Shown: positions 1 through 14,002, numbered from the stretch's first letter. The stretch: DNA of 64,000 nucleotides from Campylorhamphus procurvoides (GCA_013396655.1 WBMV01008396.1:806001-870000), one strand, 5' to 3'. Notes: generated by a model from the letters alone, not told the origin. Numbers and translations are program-made.

Positions 1-3000
1 GTTATCATTCATGTCCTGAAATCTTCTGGTTTTCAAACTCACTTTTGCAGGTAGAGATGTAACGGTGCAATTTTATATTGACATCAGTATCTGCTTTGAA
101 ACAGTACCTTGCAGATACCACAAACAGAGAATAGCCCAAGTCCAGAAAAGTTTGTTCAGAGAGTTCAGGAGTTATAAAATGCATCACTTTCCTCAGGTAA
201 TTTGAAGTGAAGCCTCTAGGACTGAGTAACACAATAAAGTAATGCCTTCTTTTCCTAGAATCAGGTTTTGTTTGAAGTTCAGAGATACAGGCTGTAGGGA
301 GAACACATGCTATGTTTCATTTGAAGGAATTTGGAACTTAAATCTACACAGCAAACATATTTGAAGCAATGTGTCAAGACCACTGACAAGGATGGAGGCT
401 AGCAAGAAAGCACCAAGGCCAATGGATGAGTGTGTATAGACACAATGTCAGCACTGGGAACATTGACTGAGGTTAACAATCTACTGTGCTGAACTGGTGA
501 ATTATTTCCAGGGGCAATGATAAGAAGTTCAGTTTTTTTGGGCAGAAAAAGTAAACTGCTTGAAAATAGATGCAAAAAAATCCAAAGCAAAATTCAAGGA
601 GTAATAGAACCCAGCTCCAAAAGTCAGAACTCCAAACATACTGCTATCCTAATGGGGTCCAGAGAGAAGCTGTGAAGCACTGGCAATTGATTTTACACTG
701 GTGCTTCAAATGACCACAATTTTGGAGAGATAGGGGACTTTTGTTCTGACTCACACAAAGCATCTGATACAAAAGGACAAGTATCCATCCAATATAATTT
801 CTTTAGAAAGAGACATTGAGCAATAATAGCATTTTAGTTTGAACTGTACCAAGAATTTCCTTCCCAGTACAGTTTTTACAGGAATAGCTAACTGCAATTT
901 CAGAGAAATATCTTACAAGCACTGAAATATGGTACAGAGCCTTTGGAGGGTGGAGGAAGGGCGCTCCTTCTGATGGGGACAGTGTGTAGTCAATGAACAG
1001 TCTGAAAAAAAAATCACATTTTTAAGATACACATGTGCCTTTTGTTTTATTTTAGTCTCCATGTGTTCTGTTTATTTCCACAAGATAAAGAAAATACTAT
1101 GCATTAAAATAATAAAATAAAATTAAATTAAATATTGAAAAAAAAGAAAATATTTGTCTTTGCTCCAGTGTCTATGATTTAAAAGTTAATCAATATGTAA
1201 TAGGATTGAACAGGAATATGCTTACTAGTAACTTTTCCATGTGTCTTTTACAGTTTTGAACAGTGACAGTAACCTGTTCATAACACTTGCACAACAGCCA
1301 GTATCCTCTACTGCATCATATTTATTCATAGGATGTTGAGCCATTTTGAATAATTTCATGCATATCAATGTCTGTAATTGTTTCAGACACTCCAGTAGCA
1401 CATGCTTCATTACTGGGTGTTAATCCAGAGAGACTGGTTTTTGTCAACACTCCCTCCACACTGAAGAATTATGAACTATATAATTTATTTTCATTATTTC
1501 TCTTTACACTGATGCAACCTTTTAGAAGCATACTGGCTTCTGAAGTGAATCAGGCTAATAGTAACCCTAAAGCATTGTTTAAAGGGAGCATACTGCTTGT
1601 TAGTATACATGTTATAGGGGATGACAACCACTTTTTTCTGCTTTTTTATCTCTTTCCACAAAAGTTATTTGAGGAAAAGAACTTTGTGGCTAACATTGCT
1701 ATTGACATTGCAGAATTGTTTCTGTACAGTGAAAGTCGTGAGGGCCAATTTTATCCACATATGGTGCTCACTTGATGCTACCCTTCCTTGGTAGAAAAAA
1801 CGGAATAGAAACACATGAAGAGTTCCAATCCAGAACCTGGTTTTAGTTTTAGAACCAATTTTAGTTTTTGTCTCCCACAATATAGTAAAGCAGAGTTTCA
1901 CAGTTGTTTAGAGCAGACCCAGTATTTCTCATTTTGGTTATGCATCGTGTCAAATTAAGAGAGGAATAATTAACTCCTAGATTCTTTCTCTTCAGCATTC
2001 CTTCCTGTAGCTCTTGGGTTTTTTTGATCAAGTGGCAAAGAATCTTGTATTTGTTACCACATGTACTACCAAATCACTAACATCTGTTTGACATAAGGCG
2101 ACAGCATGTTGTACATCTGTGCACTTAAAGCTTCAGTACACCAGAGCCTTTACACACCCACAAAGTAGACACAATACTACATACTATAGGTACATGTATT
2201 CTACATACTGGGCAACATCAACTACAGCACACACAGTATTGTGTTTCTGAGTGTCTTATTTTCACATACTGCATACAAGTAGGATCAATTTTGAGCTTTT
2301 CCAGTATTATGCTCACTAATTATCAATTTCAGCTAGGAAACTCATGAATTGCATATAAACTCTGGCTTAAAAACGTAAAGTTCTTCTATTTATTTGTGTG
2401 TGTGTGTGTGTGTGTGTTCTTCTGTAGCATTTCTATTTAAGCTTTTTCCCATGCAAATTAAAGATTTAAAAGAGGTCAAAAACCAAAGTTTAGCAAATTG
2501 CAATAAAGAGACAACTAACTGAAATAAGTGTTATCCTGGCAGCAAAGAACTCCATATTAGATAATCTGATCTGGAGAGCTTTGTAGCGACACAATTCTTC
2601 AAGTATGCTAACAGGCTTCCATTGCATATCTCTTCACTACACAGCTGTCCTCAGCATAGATATCCTTATGTCACAACAATCAGTCTGTAAAGAAAATAAT
2701 AAATGTCAGATGGCAATGGTTTCACAAAAGATAACAGAACTATTACTGTCAGTAAACTAACATCTGCATGAAGAAGAGAACATTCTCTTTCCTTCTACTA
2801 TTCTTAGGCCTTTGATTGCTTTTTCCTGGGGTTTGTTCAGACTGTAGTGACAAACCTGGTATCACTTAAGTCTCCAAACAAACTAAAGACAGATTGAATT
2901 GGTGCAGCAACACACAAAATGAATCAGAAATCTGTTCTCACGCCTACAAAGAATCAGTGGATCTTCTGTCTTAATGAAGCCTTGGTATTCAGTCACAGAG

Positions 3001-4354
3001 AATAAAAAAAGGCAAACAGGGAACCTCTGTGTCTTATGAGAAACAAAGCAAGTGATTCCAGCATAGCTCATCAGTGTTCAAAAGCAATCAGTTTAGTATA
3101 CTGCCAGCTCTGCCTATTCTTTTTCTTTTCATGCTGAACTGACAACTTTTCATCCATCCATAAAGATGCTGACAGGTGGAGCAGCAGCTGAGCAGCTGCA
3201 GGCATTTGGCTGCCTGTAGCTTGCTGCTAGTGGCCAAGAAGTTCTCTTCACTCTGATGTTCATCTCTCTGGAGAACTTGGGAACTTAAAAGCACGAAGCC
3301 AAGTCTTTTCTACTGCAACGGCACAAATGGTGCTAAAGAAGCTAAAAGAGGTTAGAAGGACTTAATCTATACCCCATTACTTCCAAAATACTGATACGCA
3401 TGTCTCCCTCTTGAACTAGACAAACAGGACAGAAAAGACTTTTTTACCTTTGAATGGTTTGCCAGAAAGCAAGAATGTTTAAAATCCACTTCAACCGTAG
3501 GTTTTGCACTACAATGTGAACACTTCTTAGCATTAGCAACATAGTAGATAACAGCAGTTATGTCACTTCAGAGCAGACAGCTCTTTCCAAAAGTCTGGAC
3601 CAAAGCTGAGGACCATGCTTTTGTTCTCTAGTATAACTTCACTATTCTACCACTGCCTCCAGTCTACTACAGAGATAAAACCCAGGGCAGTCTTGGTGGA
3701 GAGCACGTACATATGTAATGACCTAAATTTAGTGGAACAAGCTACATGGATGTAGAGAGCAAAAAGCAGAGACTGCATCTTTCATCTCTGTCACCTTCAA
3801 TTCATTCTGTGTTACCATATTCCTAAAATCTTATTACAGTCCTCCAGGACAGTTATCCATTCAATCATCTATGACATATATATCTGTTCATTTCACTTGC
3901 AAACCTACAATACTGGCAGAAATAACTGACTGCCAAAATATTTAGTTCCAAAATGAAATGAAACAATGTCAATACAAAAGCTGTGCTAAAATATAGCATA
4001 AATGCGTCCCTGAATACTGACAATTGGGAAGTCCTCAGGTTTTTTCCCATTTCTTACATTCTTTATACTTAATTGAAGGAAGACTCCAGGCATGAAAAAG
4101 CTCCACAGCTTCAGTTCTTCCATTCTACCTGCTAGTGGCCTGCTTAACTTCCCGAAATCTACCATGTAAGAAGCCAGCTTTACATATAATTACTGCAGTT
4201 TGCAAAACTTTTGAAGAGCCACAAAAAATAGGTATTTGACATGGGGAGCAAAAGCTGTGAAAATGTTAACTGGAGTGGTAAGGGAGTGTCCTGACACATT
4301 ATTGCTGAGTGCAATAATGGTTGATGTTTCACTTGGAACATGTCAGAATGGTTG
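1..4354. other. Intergenic DNA, no gene seen
   Basis: AT-rich sequence with scattered short frames on both strands, none longer than 135 codons or like a known protein. The only clear feature is the TG tract. By synteny it would belong to the GRIK2-ASCC3 intergenic region. Confidence 0.7.
2395..2417. repeat. (TG)n microsatellite
   Basis: About eleven uninterrupted TG units, in AT-rich intergenic DNA. Confidence 0.95.
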
Positions 4355-4530
4355 TCAGACATTGGAACGGGCTGCTCAGGGAAGTGGCTGAGTCACCATC
4401 CCTGGAGGTATTAAAAAAACATGTATATATGGCACTTAGGGACTTGGTTTAGTGATGTATTTGGCAGTGCTGGGTTAATGGATATGATGATCTTAGAGGT
4501 CTTTTCCAAACTAAATGATTCTATGATCAT
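4355..4530 (+). mobile_element. CR1 LINE 3' end
   Basis: It contains the CR1 hallmarks attggaacgggctgctcagg, tcaccatccctggaggta, gatgatcttagaggtctttt, and a terminal atgattctatgat repeat. It is 5'-truncated, as most CR1 copies are. Confidence 0.93.
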
Positions 4531-4979
4531 CCCATGTCTGTCAGCCAACTTCTGCTGGATCTAGAGCTAGAGAAGGATATAGCCTAGCTAACTGCAACAA
4601 AACATCTGGTTATCCAATATTAACACTAATTATAAATTTAATTCAGTTATGTGCTTTTGTCCATTTTCAGTCTCTGCCTTATTTCCCACATCAGTTTATA
4701 TTTACATTCATATAAACCTCTGCTGACTTCAATGCCAAGTAAAACAAAGACAGACAGTTGTTCAGTCTGCCTTCACTCTGCCCATGTCCCAGGAATGGGT
4801 GTGAGCCATTTTCATATGTTTGCCAATTTCTGTCAAATCTGAAGGTTGAAGTCTAAGAGCAGCCAGATCAATAAATTACTACAAGGTTTATGAAACTCTA
4901 TAGCTGAAGAGAGAGAACAAAACTCACACACAGGAAAGGGAATTAAAACTCAGTCTCTATTTCCTATGCCTGTTAGCCA

Positions 4980-5560
4980 GCTACTGGTAATAATTTTGCA
5001 GAGGAACCCCTCTGAATGGTACATGGGCAGCTTTAGCAGAGCAGCATAAGGACAAAGGTGCTCCCAGAGAAGCAGTGATGGGTGCCTCCACAACCAACTT
5101 CCTGCAGAAGCCCTGCCCCTTCTGGCTATGCCATGGCACACACACCCGCACATCCTTCCTGCCCTCACCCTGGAAGTCCCTCTTTCAGTTACACAGTCTA
5201 TTTATTCCACCCTCTTCTGCCTTTGGGGCTCCCCATTTTGTAAAATCTCATACCCCACATGGTCACAGAGTATCCTGTCACTGCGCAGAAGGACCAGCTG
5301 CCCCTTTCCACTTACCCAGGAGCATGCCAACATGGGATGTCCCTTCCCAGTATGCACACAGAGACACTACTTCATTTCAGATGTCAGTCTATGGTTCTGA
5401 GCCAACGGCTTGTAAACGGTGATATCCATTCTGTTTTGTATGATTCCCTCACAGTCCCTACATCTCCCTCATGGCCAGGAGAGAAGCAGGTCCAGGGGCG
5501 TTGTCGCCCACATGTTCACATTCACTCTCGTTTCCTATCAATGTAAATGTTTTTGATGGC
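4980..5560 (-). repeat. Unclassified LTR-like repeat, copy A
   Basis: Read on the minus strand it aligns by eye with 9,880-10,420 on the plus strand. Shared segments include tctctgtgtgcatactggga, ggggcagctggtcc, gtggggtatgagattttaca, agagggacttcc and ggggcagggctt. An AATAAA lies in the minus strand near 5,200. It is GC-richer than its surroundings. I do not recognise the family. The overlapping short frames at 5,075-5,546 are best read as repeat noise. Confidence 0.6.
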
Positions 5561-5569
5561 TTTTCCATG

Positions 5570-7229
5570 GGTCTAGAAAATTCGTGAGTGTCTATTTTCT
5601 CACACATTGTAGGCATTTTGGTATTGCACACAATAAAATGACAGCTGTCTTTTATGATTCACAAGTTTTCCTCTGAAAAGTCTGTCAGACTTCTGGTACT
5701 GCCTATCAGTATTTCGGGGTTATATTATGGTAAACTTTCCACTTTCCTGTTACAGAATTGAAAAGAAGAAAACAGTTCACTTCTTTCTATGCAGCTGTTT
5801 TATTTATAAATGCTAATCTGATCCAGTGTTCATATTATATCTTTATTTGATTTGATTCTGGTGAGCTTTATGGTGGGTCTTCCAAATTTATCAACTTCCA
5901 TTAACCACATTATATCACCTTTTTCCGTGCAAGACAAACTGGAAAAAAAAACTAGCCATTGATACAACAGACTGAAAGGAGTCTGTTGAGTAAGATAAAA
6001 AGTATTTCTTCAATTTTTAAATATTATTTTAAGTATTCCTTCTGTGAGTTGAAATAATGTCCTTTCATTGCTACATATTTGTCAAGGTCTGCCTTACTGG
6101 CTAATCAGAAGTTTATTGGTTTCAATAAAGATGTCCCTTTACCTCAGATAAAGATGTTAATCCAAGTTCTATATACAGCATTTCTAGCTGGGAGTGGCAG
6201 CTGGCTTTCTCCTCAGATTAGCAGCATAGTAATCACCAGCAGATAGTAAACACAAATTTTAGTACACAGATCCCTTTAATGAGAAATTCAGGATACTGAA
6301 GGGAAAACTGCTTTGCAAGAATCAGGCAGACATTTAAATTAATTCATAAGAATAAGAAGAAATTTTATGTACATGATTCTGTCACAGAGCATTTCAAATG
6401 TTCATAGTAGGAACATAACTTCAAAATGCACACAAGGTTTGTATGTTTAGTCTTACATTCTATTAGTACTGTTCAGTGGGAGAGAAAATATTTCATAATA
6501 GGAAAAGAAGAAACTATTCAAATATTTAAACATCAGACAAGAGATTTTGGAAAGTTGTTTCAGAACCATTAGTAGGGTCATAAAAATCCACTGGTAAGAA
6601 TGTAAGCCTTGAAAGGTAGTTAAATTAAATCACTAAAGAGTGATCAAGCAGCCTCTCCATGCCTTTGTATTTGTTAGGATTGTTGTCTTCCACAGCAGTA
6701 CTGAAATGCCATCCAATTCCAGAAACTATAGTCCATACAAAGGAAAAATAAATACATAGCGAAAATGTGTTCCACAGACTTCTGAAAGGCCCTAGTACAC
6801 CTCTTGTACCCTTAAAGCCTACAAGAAAGCTTAATAAAAAAAAAGTTAGACAAAAATAAAATCCAGTTTTCAGAATTTTTGTATCTTAATAGAATCTTAT
6901 GAATCGGTACCCAGTTAAAGGATAACATAGTTTCTGGGCAGGCACACCAGTGTGACAGAATGAATGTTAAGCTTCTTATTTCCATCATGTCTTTGGTCAC
7001 AGTATTCCCATCTGCCAAACATGATTTCCTTGTTTACTGAGGAAGAAATTAGTACTTCATGACTTGTTTTAGAACACAAAATACTAAGGAGGGAAAAAGT
7101 CTTAAAAAACAACCAAAATCTCACATAGAAATTTTAAAGTGTTAAATAGTTTGAAAGTTTATTAATATATATTTCTTCTGAAGTCAACAGTATGAAAGTG
7201 AAGAATAATATGTACGTGCTTGTCATGAG
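5570..7229. other. Intergenic DNA, nothing seen
   Basis: AT-rich, with no repeat signature or open frame of interest. Confidence 0.65.
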
Positions 7230-8240
7230 AAAAGGAGAGGTTTACTCAAACCGTTAGTGTTGATTAGTCTGTCAGCACCCCAGGAAAGCCAAGACCCTTG
7301 TGCCCAACCAGTCTGTTAGTGTCCCATTATGGGGACCCTTCACCAAGCAGTTATCTAGATTGCAGGGTAGTTCAACTGACTTGTTCAGGGTCACAGGCCA
7401 AACAGAGAAACCTTCTCCTGGGTCTCCACACCCTTACCCACTGCCAGCAACTGCCCATGCCCTTGAAGGACTCACATTAACAGGTAACAGAATAATACTC
7501 TTTATTAATAAAGTTGTGACAGGTTAAGATTTAGAATTGATAGTTATGGTATCTGACTGCACAAATAAACTTAAAGCAATATATTAATTCAAAGCAATAT
7601 ACTAACAAGCCCAAATTCCCTAAAAAAGCTACCCCAAGGTAATAATTCAGCAAACAGAGAACACAGTTCTTACACATAAGAAATAAGCATCCATATGGAG
7701 AAGAAGACATGTTCAGCCTGTTAACTGATCTCAGAAATTATAGTGGAGTCTTCCTTCTCATTTCTCCCCATTTTTAACTCACTTTTATACTATTTCTTTA
7801 TGTTTAGGTGGAGCTTGAGTGACTTAAATCACATCTTTCTCAGTGAATGGTGGTTGTAGCTTGGGGCTGGGTGTCTCAGAACAGTACCTGAGATAACCCT
7901 GGGACGGGGATGTGCATCAGTCCAAGGAGAATGATTTCACCACAGCTGCTGATACAAGAACGGAACATCTTCCTTTATCTCCCTTGGTTTTCAGCTGTTG
8001 TGAGGCTTATCAGGTAGAAAGTACCACCAAGTTCTCTCCTCTGCAAGTGTTTTGACAGAGTCTGGCCACAGTGTCTCCACTCTGCTTCACTCTCCATTTA
8101 GTCCCCCTTATATCATATTGCATAGGTAAGGTTGGATATGCAGACCATCTTCCATCCAGGGATTAGCAACCATATCCTTCCCTTATAATTTCCATGCTGT
8201 TACCTTTTTACCCTCAGTCATCTTCCCACAGTGCTGGAGA
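7230..8240 (-). repeat. Possible LTR-like or other interspersed repeat
   Basis: This stretch is richer in GC than its flanks at both ends and reads like old interspersed repeat DNA. On the minus strand a cctatgcaatatgatataag segment could be a TATA region and an AATAAA-like site lies near 7,507. I cannot match it to a family and see no terminal repeats. Confidence 0.2.
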
Positions 8241-9019
8241 GCCATGTGTTCTAATAACTATTTTCATCAGAATAGTGAAGTTATAATTATGTTAAAGTTT
8301 ATTATCAGTATTCCAGGCCAAAATCACCTCAAATAAATCTTATAAAATGATAAAAATATTAACTGCTAATGTTTAGAGACATTAACAGTGACCTTTTTAT
8401 GTAATCATTAAAATGTGAAGAAACAAAATAAAAACTAATCCTATTATTTAAGTAAACAGTTTCAGCAGTTCTAAACATATGAAAAATATTAATATTTACA
8501 AGAAGAACTCAATGTTTTATGCAACCCTAGTCCTTGTCTCTTTTAAAGTGCTTTTTTGCTGCCCTGTGTAAACTGCAAGCATCCAGGTTTGTAAGCCAGG
8601 TTGACACTTGGTTTCTGTTCAGGTCCTTTCCGTTTGACTTTTAGCAGCTTCTAACAGAGGATTTTTACACTCAAAGCTTCTCACCTTCCTGGGAACATTT
8701 AACATTTAACAGAAGTAGTGGCTGGTTTACCAACCAGCAGTTAGTACACACTAGTAAGAAAGGAAACCAGCAACTCATGAACAAAGAGGGTATACGGGGA
8801 ATTGGTTGCCTGTCAGGCTTCTCCAACTTTTTTCGTTTTTTTCCACGAACACTGCTGTCTCTTCTGTGTCTGTTCTCCTTCCTTTGGTTGCCTTAGGCCA
8901 AGACATGAAGGTGAATAGACCATTGCACACCTCAGTCCCTTACCTGGAGCTTTTGAAACTGTCTAGAAGTTCATTTTCTTAATGACAATGAAACATATAG
9001 TACCAACCTATACTCTGTA

Positions 9020-9560
9020 ATGGTCCTACAAGCAGATGTAAACTCCCCACAATTGTTGGGAACAGGAGCTCACACCACCATCAGCACCTTCCAACTCTAT
9101 ATGAAACTTACTTCAAAATACCAGTTTCTGATTCACTGGCACACTGGCTGTTTTTTTTCTGGTTCACATTGGAATTTCAGGAATCACTTTGCAGTTTTTT
9201 CTTATTGTCCCTGTATACATGTTCTTCTGAAGCTGAGCTTTCCCATTTTCTCAGGCAGTGTTGTTTGTGTCTTCCAGCAAGCTGCAAAGCCCCAGAGCCC
9301 ACAAAGCATGGTCATCCTACCATACTGGTCTGAGACTGAATGCAGGCCCTCTTGGACCAGTCTACTGCATGTCTCTGCTTTGTCTGTGACAGGGGTTGCA
9401 CAGGCGTCCCTTGATGGACTTCTTGGATGGTCCACAGCCTTTGAGCATGTGGCAAAGTGTCTGCGGCCCTCCAGCCTTCTGTTGCCACCCCCCATCCCAC
9501 TCATGAACTTCTCCCCACCCCAACATGTCAGGCCTTGTTCATCAGCCTTGTAAAGTGGGA
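9020..9560 (+). other. Unrecognised 177-codon open frame, probably non-coding
   Basis: The frame 9,020-9,553 is the longest non-repetitive open frame outside the gap region. It resembles no protein family that I know, lacks a clear domain, and has low-complexity Pro, Leu and Ser stretches near the C-terminus. A reverse-strand frame of 100 codons overlaps it. It may be chance or a decayed repeat. Confidence 0.25.
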
Positions 9561-9639
9561 GCTATCAAACTTGCTTTATACCTTTTGCCTATTTTCTCTC
9601 TATTCACAGTAAAACTTAACATATTAATTTAATTAGCTA

Positions 9640-9850
9640 TTGTTAAAGGAATTTTTGCACATTATATACCTATATTTTCAGGTACATATATTTTAATGTT
9701 ATATACCTTCATATGTATGTATAAATATATGCTATATATTTACACATGAAGTGCATTAATAAATAAATAAATAACATATATGCATATATCTATGCTCTTT
9801 TATATGTAAACTTCTATAGATAAATACAAGTTTATTTATAAAGTAGATTT
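9640..9850. repeat. AT-rich low-complexity tract
   Basis: Mostly TA, ATAT and AAAT runs, including (AAAT)n near 9,758-9,771. It lies just left of LTR-like repeat copy B. Confidence 0.8.
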
Positions 9851-9879
9851 TTCTCTATAAAGGCATTCTGTGTTCCACA

Positions 9880-10420
9880 AAGGCAGCCAATCACAGGGTC
9901 ATGGGCTTTTCAGAAATGGCAGTTCCCTGATATAAAGCAGCAGCTGAAACAACATTGTAGCCCAGTGTACTTAGTGAAAGTAGAACTGCTAATATTGCAG
10001 CATCATTTCAGTGCAGACAGAAAAGAAAGCTTTGTCCTGACAGCCAATCACAGTGCTACCTGAGAATATGTGGGGTATCATACTGTCACAAAAAGCCATC
10101 AGCCAATCACAAAGCATACAAAAACATACGGGTTACAACGCCTTACAAAATAGTGACTCTGTGTAAGCAGTGGGAAGGAGCCCATTGTGTGATCCTTCTG
10201 GGTCAAGAGGATGGAGCAGCTGGTCCTACCAGACAAACACAGGGCACTGTGTCAACAAGTGGGCTATGAGATTTTACCAAATAGAGACCCTACGGGGGCA
10301 GAAATAGATAGAGTAGATGAAGCACGGGACTGGATAAGGGGAGGGACTTCTCTTGGAAGAGATCATGTGATGGACAGTTGGGGCAGAGCTTCCAGGGGAC
10401 ATTTTTGGTAGGGGCATGTA
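9880..10420 (+). repeat. Unclassified LTR-like repeat, copy B, with three CCAAT motifs
   Basis: This is the second copy of the repeat at 4,980-5,560, in inverted orientation. Matching segments are tgactctgtgtaagcagtgg, gagcagctggtcc, gtgggctatgagattttacc, gagggacttctc and ggggcagagctt. Its left half carries three agCCAATCAC motifs (about 9,887, 10,042 and 10,099), as a U3 promoter might. The element could be an ERV1-like LTR, but the ends are undefined. Confidence 0.6.
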
Positions 10421-10429
10421 CATCTCTCA

Positions 10430-13374
10430 CTTCTAGACTGTCTATATGTTACTTAGGTCACACATGACAATTAATTCGTATTTCTCAGTTCTCACACCAA
10501 AAATTAGATATATCTGCATGGGATACTTTAGGAATAGGAGAAGAGTAGAATTTAGGAACAAGATCTCAGAATATCACAGAGGTAAAAATACAGGAGAGCA
10601 GAAAATGCAAACATTTTGTTCTTTCATGTTAAGTCTATGACACACTGAAGGACTTATTTCAGCAGAAATTAGGAACACAACATTCTCTTACTATGGGACT
10701 CAAAACTATTTTGTATCAAAGCATCAGTTTAGTATTAACATTATCTGGTCAATTGGAATACATATTGTAAATGCCTCTTTTCAGAGGCTAGAACACAATT
10801 CCTGAAATGTATCTATCACACCTTATTTTTTATAAAATTTCTTAGTAAATTAAGGACATCTAGTTCTGGGGTGGTTTTCTTTTACTCCAAGAATTTATTT
10901 TTTTTTCTGAAAAAAAGATCAGCCTTTTCAACTTAACAGAAGTACCCTCTTTTTATTTTGCTTCCTAACGAATGAAGTAGGATTACATTAACAGATTAAG
11001 AGGTAGTATATTAAATTCTATGTTTCAGGGTACGTGCAGCTAAATTCACTTCTTCACAGAAAAATTAATCAGACAGTATCAAGGAATAAACTGAAATGTA
11101 GGTGAAGTCCAAGCAATAACTAATTTTATGTAAGTTATGGAAAAAGTTAAAATAACCACAGCAGTTCCACAACAATTCATTAAATTTATCTTAGAATAAA
11201 TCTGTGTTAACCTTTACTAATCTGAGTACACTTACTAGTGCAATTCATATCTAGCAGCATTATCTATTACCATCTGGAAGGTGAAGGAATTCTTTGTACA
11301 GTGGCTTCAATTTTATGTATTTAAGAGTGAGATGTGGAATACAGCATATTTTGGCAAGCTGAAACCAAAATGATTGATTATATTGAAACCAAATATGAAA
11401 ATCTCTGAACAGGTTTTTAATTTTATTATGTACCAAGATAACAGATGTCAGTTTAGTTAAATGCTGTATCAGGTCATATTGACACTGAACCAGCCATTAC
11501 CAGCAATTGCCTACACAAGGGAAATGCAACACTTATTTCTGTTTTCAAGAACTTTATTGTCAGTCCTTAAGTTCCTGATTATGGCTGTGAAAGTAAAAAC
11601 TTGTGCATATATTGTAATATACAAATAGTCTATTTCAGTGTAAAATCCTATATTCACATAGTGAACAAAAGTGTCTTTATGTGATTTTATAACTTCTGTG
11701 TTTTCTACAGATTACCTACTTATAGGCCTCATTGTGTTTTCCTCACTTCAAAGCCAGCCTGCAAAAATTATCCTTTAAAAACAATGGAAATTCCTTAGAA
11801 TCACACAGTACTTCAGAAAGTTTGACTTAATGACATAGTTGAGAGCCTTTGATCAAAGAATTTCACAACCTAAGCTTGTAAAGTATTCAGACCAATCTTT
11901 TTGTTTCTCCAGTGCATTCATTAGTCTTCTAGCACTATCTGAGGCTTATTGTTGATTCAAAACCAATACTTCTTTTCTTCTTTAAGAAATCATAGTAATC
12001 ACAAGCATGAAAAGATTGAATAGGAATACTGTAATATTGTCCATATTATAAGGTTGGTCAGTAGCTAATAATTCATTTAGGAGATCTAAATCAATGATTT
12101 ATTATTACTCAATTTTCTCCAAATAATTTATCAGTGAATTTTCCATATGTTTGGTCTTAACATTTTGTCAAATTGATTTGGATTTGGGAATTTTTTTATA
12201 GAATGTATTTTCCATTGTGTATATATGTATAAAGAAGGTACTATTTTTCCTTAGTATGTTCTTACTAAGTGCTTAAACCTGAAACTTCTCAGCTAACCAA
12301 ATTGTTGAAATAGTTATCCAACAAGAAAAACAATCTGGAATGGAGAAACGATATAGAGCATTTTTAACATTTTAAATTGTCTGTGGGTAAAGTTTCACCA
12401 TAGGCCCAGCCCAGTTATTGAAAAAATAATTAAATGTCTCCCAGATTAAATAAAGTTTAAGGAGTAATAATAATTAGCAGAAAACATATCTAAGACAGAA
12501 AATTGGAATACAGCTTCTGGCCTCTGAGAAATTAATTTCTAGGGCAATTTCCAAGATAGATATCATATGAAATGGAGCTAAAATGCTTTACAATAATTAT
12601 TGGGTGCCATATAGAAATGATTGTGTGGAAAATTGGAATTACAAGAAACTGAAAATTAAGCTAATTAATGAAGTTATTATGTTTATTCATTGGTTCAGCC
12701 TGACTAGGGTCACCCATTAAAGTTTAACAAAACATGCCGTAATAGAACGTACCAATTTTGTTCTTTTCTGTTTTTCTTTCAGTGGCAGAACATGGTAACG
12801 GATTTTTGGTTTTATTATCAGCCCTAGGTTTGGTAAATATTGCCAGAGCAGATTACATGGCATTGGCAGGATAAGACCATGTAAAACAGATGAGCTATGT
12901 AATTTTACGAACCTGCAAAATTGATTACTCCAACAACATCCTAGACTCAACCATCCAAGCAGACATCCCTTCCAGTCTTCTGTTCCCCTGTTCTCAGCAT
13001 GGCCTGCATTAAGATTTCAGACACTGTTCTGTCTGTTGAGCAAGTTTTCTTGGAGAAAGGATTGAGAATGTTGAGCAGAAGTGATGGAATATAACATTAT
13101 GCCATTACCAACTTCACAGGGTACCCATATCTGTAATGCTGTGTGGAAATACCTCATAGCCAAATGGATTTAATAGATCTGCAAAAGTTTCAAGGGACCG
13201 AAGATGATGCAAAGCTTAAAAAGTTCCCCATATAGCCTCCAAAGAAAGACAAGGATTTTAAACAATTATCCACTCTTACCATTGAAGAACTACAGGGCAA
13301 CAAATTACTCTATCAGACACTAAGCTAAAACCATTCAAAAGGCAATGTTGCTTCACTCAATATATAGTTGTATA
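10430..13374. other. Intergenic DNA, nothing seen
   Basis: AT-rich sequence between the LTR-like repeat and the solo LTR. There is no coding signal and no recognised repeat. Confidence 0.65.
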
Positions 13375-13379
13375 GTATA

Positions 13380-13938
13380 TGTCATGGTTGAACGCCAGTA
13401 GGCAGCTAAGCACCACACAGCTGCTCACTCAGTCCCCCAAAGTGGCATGGGGAAGAGAGTCAAAAGGGTAAAAGTGAGAAAACTTGTGGGTAAACATAAA
13501 TACAGATTAATAAATAAAATAAAAGGTGTCTGTACAAACAAAGAAAAATGAAGAATTCGTTTACCATTTCCCATGGGAAGCCGGGTAGGTTTTCAGCCAT
13601 TGCCAGGATTCCACCATGTGTAACAGTTACTTGGGAAGACAAATGCCATAACTCCAAACATGTCCACTTCCTCCTTCTTCCCCCTTCCTCGCAGCGTTTA
13701 TTGCTAAGCACAAAATCATACGGTATGGGATACCCCTTTAGTCAGCTGGGGTAAGCTGTCCTGGCTATGTACTCTCCCAGCCTCTTGCCCACCCCCACCC
13801 TACTCACAGATGGGGCAGTGTAAGAAGTAGAAAAGGTCCTGACACTGATCAACACTGTTCTGGTGACAAATCCAAAAGAGAGCATCATATGATCTTCTAT
13901 GAAGAAAATGAACTCTATCCCAGCCAAAGGCAGGTACA
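13380..13938 (-). mobile_element. ERVL-type solo LTR with 5-bp target duplication
   Basis: The 559-bp element begins TGT and ends ACA, flanked on both sides by GTATA (13,375-13,379 and 13,939-13,943). A 5-bp duplication is typical of ERVL-type integration. The sequence shares its layout with the LTR-like copies at 33.4 and 52.4 kb: an end segment atgaactctatcccagcc, a degraded TATA region near 13,690-13,720, and a polyadenylation-like AT-rich stretch near 13,500-13,530. Those signals place transcription on the minus strand. No internal gag or pol sequence is present, so it is a solo LTR. Confidence 0.85.
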
Positions 13939-14002
13939 GTATAGTATGCAGAATATATATCACAGTATGCTGTAAATGAGAGTGTCAGAGGAGTCACACC
14001 TG

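Noticed and set aside
9020..9553. 177-codon plus-strand frame as a gene
   Set aside because: It matches no family known to me, is overlapped by antisense frames, and shows no splice or promoter context; kept only as a low-confidence feature.
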